DNA of 48,647 bases from UBA7332 sp051648105 (GTDB lineage Bacteria > Bacteroidota > Bacteroidia > Bacteroidales > UBA7332): assembly GCA_051648105.1 (NCBI GenBank), contig JBOFEN010000034.1, forward strand, positions 1 through 48,647, given 5' to 3'. Positions 42,632 to 48,647 of the stretch are shown one piece after another (positions within the stretch are counted from its first letter, which is position 1; each line of letters opens with the position of its first letter). The position numbers and the translations under genes were made by a program. The notes under the pieces are model-generated. The model made no database searches. It saw only the letters and a program-made list of their open reading frames with translations, and was not told where the DNA came from.

Positions 42632-44161
42632 TTATAGTTTCACTTTTCTTTTTTTACCTTTAGGACTCTCTTTATTATACCTATTCATTGTGGTAACCAC
42701 GTATGTATACTTTTTATTTCCCTTATTATATGGGAGAATAATAGATTTTTCATTTGTAACTGCAACAATGGCAGATGCATCTGATATATTAACAGGCTTC
42801 CCTTGTTCGAAAGCATATACCACATACTTAACCACCTCATCCATAGGCAACTTGGCAGGCTTTGATGTCCAATACAGTGCATAACCCTCAGGTGTCCACT
42901 CTGATTTTATTTTTTTCAATTCAGATGGAGCCTTTGAGTATAGCATATCATAAGAAGGGACAAGTGCTGTTGTTCTTTGATAGTTTCGAACTAGGCTATC
43001 TCTTATACCTCCAACATTCTGAAGTATATCATACCCATTCCACCAAACATTCCCACTTACAGAACTATTCTCTCTTACCAATTCCATTTTACGAGTAAGC
43101 TGATTTGCTTGCCCCATAGTTTGATTGCGGTCACTCATTGTTCTTACGACACTCTGACCAATGTATAGGTGTTCGTTATTAACCTGACCATTCCACCATT
43201 TTATCAATGTTTCATAGTCTGCAGACTTGTGACCAATTTCCCAATATAGTTGAGGTACCATATAATCTACCCAACCATTCTTTGCCCAAAGTTGTACATC
43301 TGCATAAAGATCACCATAGTTCTCAAGACCATTTGTTTCGCTTCCATTTGGATCGTTCTTCTTATTACGATATATCCCAAAAGGGCTAATACCAAATCTA
43401 ACCCAAGGTTTCTGCGCTACAATAGTCTCCTTCAGCTCCTTTATAAGAACATTCACATTGTTGCGTCTCCAGTCATTCTTCTGACTACTATTAAAGCCTT
43501 GCTTAAGCCCTATTTGCTCAAATGTATCATTGTCCGGGAACTCTGTTCCAGGTATAGGATAAGGATAGAAATAATCATCCATATGAATTGCATCAACATC
43601 ATATCTAGATACTATATCCTTAACAACGTCACAAATATGCTTACGACTCTGAGGAAGACCTGGGTCAAAGTAAAGCTGTTTACCATATTTTAGGAACCAG
43701 TTTGGATGCTTAATAGCTAAATGATCCTCTGCGAGAGTCTCATTCTCACTTACTGTTACGCGATAAGGGTTTAACCATGCGTGAAATTCCATGCCTCTTT
43801 CGTGGCACTCTTGAATAAGGAACTCCATAGGGTCCCACTCTTCTCGTGGAGACACCCCCTGCTTTCCAGTAAGAAACCTACTCCATGGTTCAAGCGACGA
43901 CTTATAGAAAGCATCCGCAGTAGGCCTTACCTGAAAAATAAAAGCATTCATCCCAGCTTTCTGATAACTATTAAGCATATCAATGAAGTAGGTCTGCATC
44001 TCCGCCTTACTCATAGTGGCATAGTGAGACTGATACACTGTGTGAACCCACACTCCTCTAAATTCTGACTTCTTAGGCTCATACCCTTGAGCTGTAATTG
44101 TCACTCCTCCCATCAAAAGAGTGATTACTAATAGAATCACTCTTCCAAACAAATTTCTCAT
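42632..44161 (-). CDS. GHL10 (DUF187) family glycosidase-like exported protein
   Basis: The 509-residue protein has a signal peptide (LLVITLLMGGVTITAQG) followed by the GHL10/DUF187 barrel: SEFRGVWVHTVYQSH, AGMNAFIFQVRPTADAFYKSSLEPWS, GMEFHAWLNPYRV, IHMDDYFYPYPIPG, VRFGISPFGIYRNK and DYMVPQLYWEIG. The acidic residues of IHMDDYF are plausible active-site residues. The C-terminal 90 or so residues form a beta-rich extra domain with a Lys/Arg-rich end. Some relatives act on peptidoglycan-related or polysaccharide substrates; activity here is not established. It lies 42 bases after dnaG and is likely co-transcribed. Confidence 0.87.
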   Translation of the reverse strand: MRNLFGRVILLVITLLMGGVTITAQGYEPKKSEFRGVWVHTVYQSHYATMSKAEMQTYFIDMLNSYQKAGMNAFIFQVRPTADAFYKSSLEPWSRFLTGKQGVSPREEWDPMEFLIQECHERGMEFHAWLNPYRVTVSENETLAEDHLAIKHPNWFLKYGKQLYFDPGLPQSRKHICDVVKDIVSRYDVDAIHMDDYFYPYPIPGTEFPDNDTFEQIGLKQGFNSSQKNDWRRNNVNVLIKELKETIVAQKPWVRFGISPFGIYRNKKNDPNGSETNGLENYGDLYADVQLWAKNGWVDYMVPQLYWEIGHKSADYETLIKWWNGQVNNEHLYIGQSVVRTMSDRNQTMGQANQLTRKMELVRENSSVSGNVWWNGYDILQNVGGIRDSLVRNYQRTTALVPSYDMLYSKAPSELKKIKSEWTPEGYALYWTSKPAKLPMDEVVKYVVYAFEQGKPVNISDASAIVAVTNEKSIILPYNKGNKKYTYVVTTMNRYNKESPKGKKRKVKL

Positions 44162-44203
44162 GACTATCTCTTGTTAGTTAATTATGTTCGTCTTGTTTAC
44201 TTA

Positions 44204-46297
44204 TTATCTCTTGACTATTACTATTCTCTCACCCCTATGCTTACTAAACTCCATTCTTTGGGTCTGAAGATCTCTATATTGAGTCATAAGCATAATCTGA
44301 TCTTCAGGAGAGGCATTTACTCGTATCTTCTCCATCAGCTCCCTCTGTTGAATAACTATACGCTCATCTAGAAGATCGTACACAGCTCTCTCGAAAGAGG
44401 GTTTAAGGATATCCTTCTCACTCTCGACACTCTGGCTCCTCGTGTGAACCTTACTTAACTGATGTCTATCTGCCGAGACCTCGACAGCTAAACGGCTAAA
44501 AGAGGTATTGGGATGACGCATTAGAATATGAAGTGGATCAAAGTTCTCTAGAGTAGAATTCAGTGAAAGCTCATTATATACCATATTGTATATAGGGTTA
44601 TCAAAGATAATCTCCCCAGCATTTACTAACTCTTCAGCATACTCTATTAATCTTAATGTTATATCATCCTCTCCTTGTGATGCAACATTGACCTCTACAT
44701 TCCCATACCTTATTAGTAGCCTAATTATAGCATATTCATATTCGTCAAACTGACTGATATGATGTATAACATGAGGGCTATCTTGGTAAGTTTGCGTATT
44801 TGTATCTGTATGGTAATTGAGTAGTTCCTCTGGAGGAGCACTAAACACACCACCCTGCTCTATTGGATATTGAGAATATTCACTTGTAATGGGAGGTGTT
44901 GGGATAGACTCACCTTCAACAACACTTCTCATTGTTGGCGTTTGCTGCACCTTATTCTGCTCTCTTATCCTTAACTTAAATTCGCTATCCTTTAATGCCT
45001 CAACCCTCTTACTAACTTCTGATAATATAGTCTGTTCATCTATACCTAACAGAGCCGAAGACTCCTTGATATAAATTGAGCGAACAATCTGCTGAGGAAT
45101 TAAAGAGATACTTTCAACAACATCCCTAGCCATAGATGCCCTTTTAATAGGGTCACTCTTTGAATCCTCCATTAAGAGGTTTATCTTAAAACGAAGAAAG
45201 TCCTCCTGGTGATTCTCAATATAATTAGCAAAATCACTGCTACTCATCTTCCTAGAAAAAGAGTCAGGATCCTCTCCATCAGGAAGTAGTAGAACCTTGA
45301 TGTTCATACCCTCCTTAAGCAGAAGGTCAATACCCCTTAATGAGGCTTTTATCCCAGCAGTGTCACCATCATATAAGACAGTCACATTCTCTGTGAAACG
45401 ATGTATCATTCGTATCTGACCCGCAGTTAATGCCGTCCCAGATGAAGCTACAACATTTTCTATTCCTGCTTGGTGCATGGCAATCACATCGGTATACCCC
45501 TCTACTAGGAAACACCTATCATGCTTTGAAATTGCACCTTTTGCAAAATAGATCCCATACAACTCATTACTCTTATGATAAACCTCTGACTCAGAGGAGT
45601 TTTGATACTTAGCAGCTTTAACATCATTCTTTAGTATCCTACCACCAAAACCGGCCAACTTACCAGATAGAGTATGAATAGGAAACATTACTCTCCCACG
45701 AAACCTATCATTGACACGTCCTCCTTCATAGGATATACATAAACCTGTCTTTTCTAGATACTCCAATTTAAACCCCCTTGCAGTGGCTGCTGTGTATAAA
45801 GCGTCCCTCTGCTCCAAGCTATATCCAAGTTGAAACTTCTTAATTATATCATCTCTAAAACCCCTCTCTCTAAAATAGCTAAGTCCTATTCTTTGGCCCT
45901 CTGGGGTATCATGAAGCTGTTTTTGGAACCATTGATGCGCAAAATCATTAACAAGAAACATACTTTCGCGCTCTGTCTTGCGCTGTATATCTTCTGCTGA
46001 TAGTTCTCTCTCAGTAAACTCTATATTATACTTCTTTGCAAGAAACTTTAATGCCTCATAAAAGGATAACTGCTCTTGCTCCATAATAAAATGAACAGAG
46101 TTCCCACCCTTACCACAACTAAAGCATTTGCAAATACCTTTAGATGGAGAAACGCTAAAAGAAGGTGTCTTTTCATCGTGAAAAGGACACAACCCTGTAT
46201 AATTAACGCCCCTCTTTTTTAATGTAACATAATCAGAAACAACATCAACTATCGATGCTGCATCCATTATCTTATCTATAGCAAACTGGTCTATCAT
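44204..46297 (-). CDS. dnaG: DNA primase
   Basis: Makes RNA primers at the replication fork and binds the helicase. The 697-residue protein has the CHC2 zinc finger (Cys37, His40, Cys58, Cys61), the catalytic core with GFGGRI, the TOPRIM motif EGYTDVIAMHQAGI and LYDGDTAGIKAS. The C-terminal helicase-binding region (after about 430) is divergent and includes a low-conservation linker (about 455-505), usual in Bacteroidota. The start at 46297 gives the typical MIDQFAIDKI beginning. Confidence 0.97.
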   Translation of the reverse strand: MIDQFAIDKIMDAASIVDVVSDYVTLKKRGVNYTGLCPFHDEKTPSFSVSPSKGICKCFSCGKGGNSVHFIMEQEQLSFYEALKFLAKKYNIEFTERELSAEDIQRKTERESMFLVNDFAHQWFQKQLHDTPEGQRIGLSYFRERGFRDDIIKKFQLGYSLEQRDALYTAATARGFKLEYLEKTGLCISYEGGRVNDRFRGRVMFPIHTLSGKLAGFGGRILKNDVKAAKYQNSSESEVYHKSNELYGIYFAKGAISKHDRCFLVEGYTDVIAMHQAGIENVVASSGTALTAGQIRMIHRFTENVTVLYDGDTAGIKASLRGIDLLLKEGMNIKVLLLPDGEDPDSFSRKMSSSDFANYIENHQEDFLRFKINLLMEDSKSDPIKRASMARDVVESISLIPQQIVRSIYIKESSALLGIDEQTILSEVSKRVEALKDSEFKLRIREQNKVQQTPTMRSVVEGESIPTPPITSEYSQYPIEQGGVFSAPPEELLNYHTDTNTQTYQDSPHVIHHISQFDEYEYAIIRLLIRYGNVEVNVASQGEDDITLRLIEYAEELVNAGEIIFDNPIYNMVYNELSLNSTLENFDPLHILMRHPNTSFSRLAVEVSADRHQLSKVHTRSQSVESEKDILKPSFERAVYDLLDERIVIQQRELMEKIRVNASPEDQIMLMTQYRDLQTQRMEFSKHRGERIVIVKR

Positions 46298-46343
46298 AGC
46301 TCATTCTCAAATATTTAGACGCCTCATAGTGACTTCGCCTATA

Positions 46344-46351
46344 CAAATATA
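46344..46351 (-). promoter_or_regulatory. -7 box of dnaG
   Basis: TATATTTG on the minus strand matches TAnnTTTG, about 47 bases before the dnaG start codon. Confidence 0.6.
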
Positions 46352-46404
46352 TAACTTTAGGATAAAAATTATAGGCAAATTAGCAATTATATAAACAACT
46401 TCTA

Positions 46405-46412
46405 TATCTTTG
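46405..46412 (+). promoter_or_regulatory. -7 box of tpx
   Basis: TATCTTTG matches TAnnTTTG and lies 45 bases before the tpx start codon, divergent from dnaG. Confidence 0.6.
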
Positions 46413-46456
46413 TATCGTTCACATAAAACTGTAACATAATTACAACTATTACAATT

Positions 46457-46954
46457 ATGGCTAAAATAACACTACACGGCAATGAGTTCAATACTATTGC
46501 TAATCTTCCATCAATTGGTTCGATAGCTCAAGAGCTAAATCTAACAAAAGCAGATCTAGGTGAGATCACTTTGGCAGAGGTAGCTGGAAAAAGAGTAGTA
46601 CTAAACATATTCCCAAGTTTGGACACTGCAACTTGCGCAGCTTCAGTTAGACAATTCAACAAGGAGGCTGCCTCATTAGATAACACCGTAGTTCTTTGTA
46701 TAAGCATGGACCTTCCATTTGCTATGAGTCGCTTTTGTTCAACTGAGGGACTAAACAATGTCATCACTCTATCTGGATTCCGCAATAGTGAGTTTGGTAA
46801 GAAATATGGCGTTGAAATTGTTGATGGGCCATTGAGAGGGCTTTATGCTAGATCAGTTGTTGTACTTAATGAAAAAGGCGAAGTTAAGTATACAGAACTA
46901 GTAGCAGAAACCGCAGACGAACCAAATTATAAAGCTGCATTAGCTGCACTATAA
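46457..46954 (+). CDS. tpx: Thiol peroxidase (atypical 2-Cys peroxiredoxin)
   Basis: Reduces peroxides with electrons from thioredoxin. The 165-residue protein has the peroxidatic cysteine Cys60 in FPSLDTATCA and the resolving cysteine Cys94 in MSRFCSTEGL. The spacing is that of E. coli Tpx. The motif VVLCISMDLPFA is also typical. It is a single-gene unit closed by a strong terminator. Confidence 0.96.
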   Translation: MAKITLHGNEFNTIANLPSIGSIAQELNLTKADLGEITLAEVAGKRVVLNIFPSLDTATCAASVRQFNKEAASLDNTVVLCISMDLPFAMSRFCSTEGLNNVITLSGFRNSEFGKKYGVEIVDGPLRGLYARSVVVLNEKGEVKYTELVAETADEPNYKAALAAL

Positions 46955-46982
46955 TTAATATATACATATCTGTATAATATTA

Positions 46983-47030
46983 AATAATAGAGGTGTAATC
47001 ATCGATTTGATTACACCTCTATTATTTTTT
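46983..47030 (+). terminator. Rho-independent terminator of tpx
   Basis: A 19-bp perfect stem (46983-47001 with 47008-47026) is followed by a T-run. Confidence 0.9.
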
Positions 47031-47111
47031 TAAAAAAAAATCGCATTGTGATGCAGCTTTTAACCTCGGTAAAGCATCTATAGTATATAGGTAACAAAAT
47101 TATAATACTAT

Positions 47112-47285
47112 ATGATAGGAAATCTTACTGGATACGAAGGTATATATATCATACTTACCATAATACTTATTGGCATAGTCCTTACAAATAATGATGTATG
47201 GAACAATTTTGCTATAAAAACGAAACTAACTCTACGACTAATAATTGCACTTGTGTTCATTATTGGTTTTGTAGCTTGTATTTAG
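47112..47285 (+). CDS. Possible 57-residue membrane peptide
   Basis: An ATG at 47112 opens 57 codons ending TAG at 47285. The product has two hydrophobic segments (GIYIILTIILIGIVL and LRLIIALVFIIGFVACI) joined by a short polar loop NNDVWNNFAIKTKL. It lies between two terminators (46983-47030 and 47367-47397), which suggests its own transcript. No family is recognised. The remaining bases between tpx and manA hold nothing else I can support. Confidence 0.4.
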   Translation: MIGNLTGYEGIYIILTIILIGIVLTNNDVWNNFAIKTKLTLRLIIALVFIIGFVACI

Positions 47286-47366
47286 TTTCAATAACTCCCA
47301 GACTGATATTGTGTATTAATTATTCATAGAGTATAAGCAATTTAGTAATTTAAACCTAATAAATAG

Positions 47367-47397
47367 AGAGGTATACCATGTGATATGGCATACCTCT
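47367..47397 (+). terminator. Hairpin after the small membrane peptide frame
   Basis: AGAGGTAT and CCAT pair with ATGG and ATACCTCT (one A/C mismatch) around a 5-base loop, followed by a T-rich stretch. Confidence 0.65.
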
Positions 47398-47517
47398 TGT
47401 TATCTTTTAGAACCTATTTATTGTTTAATCACCCACCTAATTTACTATCTCATTAATATTTTATACCTTTACCGCCCGTTTAGTATATCTAAAAAAACCA
47501 CTCAATAAAGACTTCGG

Positions 47518-48498
47518 ATGAAATCAATCTATCCATATATATTTAGCCCAATCATAAAAAGCCCTATTTGGGGTGGTTCTAGAATAAGTAATTTCAAAAA
47601 CATAACCAACGACAACCAGCATATTGGGGAGAGTTGGGAGATTTCTCATATACCAGGTAGCGAGTCTATCGTTTGCAATGGACCCTCAAAGGGAGCTACA
47701 CTAAGTGACCTTATTAAACAATACGGATCTGACTTGTTAGGCAAAGGTGTAACAAAGAAGTTCAATGATGAATTTCCTTTGCTCATAAAGCTTATAGACA
47801 CCTCACAAGACCTATCTGTTCAAGTTCATCCAAATGATCAGTTAGCTAGGGAGAGACATAATTCTTGTGGTAAATCTGAGATGTGGTATATTATTGAGTC
47901 TGATATGGACAGTGTAATATACTCTGGATTTAAGAGTAAAACCTCAATAAAAGAGTACAAACAAGCTATCTTAGATAACAGAGTTAAAGAGATACTCAAT
48001 GAGCATAGAGCAGAACCTGGAGAAGTCTTCTATATCCCAGCAGGTACAGTTCATACTATTGGAAAAGGGTGTCTACTTTTAGAAATACAGCAGAATTCAG
48101 ATATTACATATAGAATATATGATTATGATAGACGAGATAGTAATGGTAACCTTAGGGAACTTCATACAGAGCTAGCTCAAGAGGCTATTGATTTTGAGAT
48201 AGACAATACAATTTCTAAGAAGCAGGAGTGCAAAAGCAATGAGAGATCAACTCTTTTAAACACACCATACTTCGCTGTAAACAAGATTAAAGTTGATTCT
48301 ACAGTTGCATTAACGACTCCCAATTTCGACTCTTTCACCATTTACGTATGTACAAAAGGAGAAGTCACACTCTATGCTGATGGTTGCGAGCCTATAACAA
48401 TAACACAGGGAAACACTATTCTTGTCCCTGCAATAATAAGAGAGGTTAAACTAGAGTGCAATAAGTCATCAGAAATTATCGAGAGTTATGTCCCATAA
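47518..48498 (+). CDS. manA: Mannose-6-phosphate isomerase, class I
   Basis: Interconverts mannose-6-phosphate and fructose-6-phosphate. The 326-residue protein has the class I zinc ligands: Gln102 and His104 in VQVHPND, Glu121 in GKSEMWY, and His179 in AGTVHTIG. WGGSRI near the N-terminus and EIQQNSDITYRIYDYDR are also typical. It is a short bacterial form (about 310-330 residues). TACCTTTA at about 47465-47472 is a weak -7 candidate. A hairpin follows the stop codon. Confidence 0.95.
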   Translation: MKSIYPYIFSPIIKSPIWGGSRISNFKNITNDNQHIGESWEISHIPGSESIVCNGPSKGATLSDLIKQYGSDLLGKGVTKKFNDEFPLLIKLIDTSQDLSVQVHPNDQLARERHNSCGKSEMWYIIESDMDSVIYSGFKSKTSIKEYKQAILDNRVKEILNEHRAEPGEVFYIPAGTVHTIGKGCLLLEIQQNSDITYRIYDYDRRDSNGNLRELHTELAQEAIDFEIDNTISKKQECKSNERSTLLNTPYFAVNKIKVDSTVALTTPNFDSFTIYVCTKGEVTLYADGCEPITITQGNTILVPAIIREVKLECNKSSEIIESYVP

Positions 48499-48551
48499 GA
48501 TATAAAAAAAATTATTGCTGTCCGGTAAAAACTTAAAAGCACAATAATGCG

Positions 48552-48583
48552 TCTCGAATCGTCGATTAATAGGCGATTCGAGA
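48552..48583. terminator. Terminator after manA
   Basis: TCTCGAATCG (48552-48561) pairs perfectly with 48574-48583 and is followed by TTTATTTTT. It may also serve a convergent gene that enters from the right edge. Confidence 0.75.
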
Positions 48584-48608
48584 TTTATTTTTAAAAAGTA
48601 AGCCCCCT

Positions 48609-48647
48609 TTAGTCGAATAGAGTTGTTCCAGGTGGAGCTAAACTTTG
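48609..48647 (-). CDS. Possible C-terminal end of a gene cut by the right edge
   Basis: On the minus strand an open frame enters from the edge and ends QSLAPPGTTLFD followed by TAA at 48609-48611. It is only 12 codons long, and position relative to the hairpin fits a convergent gene end. The product is not identifiable. Confidence 0.25.
   Translation of the reverse strand, partial: QSLAPPGTTLFD

Overview
The window looks like chromosomal DNA of an A+T-rich member of the Bacteroidota, most likely order Bacteroidales. Several genes are preceded by a TAnnTTTG promoter element, the -7 box typical of this phylum, and the gene content fits: a TonB-dependent receptor, an S1 sulfatase, a GHL10-type glycosidase-like lipid/wall protein, a DUF4143 ATPase and an RND pump. 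I do not assign a genus. No integrase, transposase, rRNA or CRISPR array was seen.

Layout. 1-9 kb holds housekeeping and miscellaneous genes: the 3' part of topB, ung, a tRNA-Arg(CCG), a serine-type sulfatase, a NatAB-like ABC exporter, a membrane zinc peptidase and a DUF4143 ATPase. 9-16.4 kb is one tightly packed eight-gene minus-strand operon. In transcription order it reads: exported flavodoxin, membrane/periplasmic polyferredoxin, Tat-signal aldo/keto reductase with two [4Fe-4S] sites, DUF1893 protein, TonB-dependent receptor, ECF-type S component, TatA, TatC. It looks like an uptake-plus-redox module that carries its own Tat translocase and a Tat substrate.

16.8-32.7 kb is a defence island. 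It contains a four-gene SMC-like operon with Wadjet/MksFEBG architecture (kleisin-like, KITE-like, SMC-like ATPase, TOPRIM protein), a repeat-filled non-coding stretch of about 1.4 kb, an HpaII-type restriction-modification pair on the minus strand, and a two-gene RADAR system (RdrA ATPase and RdrB adenosine-deaminase-like protein). By reading I found no CCGG, the predicted HpaII site, between about 21.6 and 36.5 kb, while GGCC occurs about fifteen times there.

32.7-48.6 kb returns to core functions: a deoxyribonucleotidase-like HAD protein, a DeoR regulator, purA, a Fur-family regulator, an AlkD-like repair protein, a tripartite RND efflux operon, a GHL10 protein, dnaG, tpx, a possible 57-residue membrane peptide and a class I phosphomannose isomerase. 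Gene ends are often marked by strong hairpins. Several of these overlap the stop codon, and two hairpins 19 kb apart share an unusual core, suggesting a dispersed repeat family.
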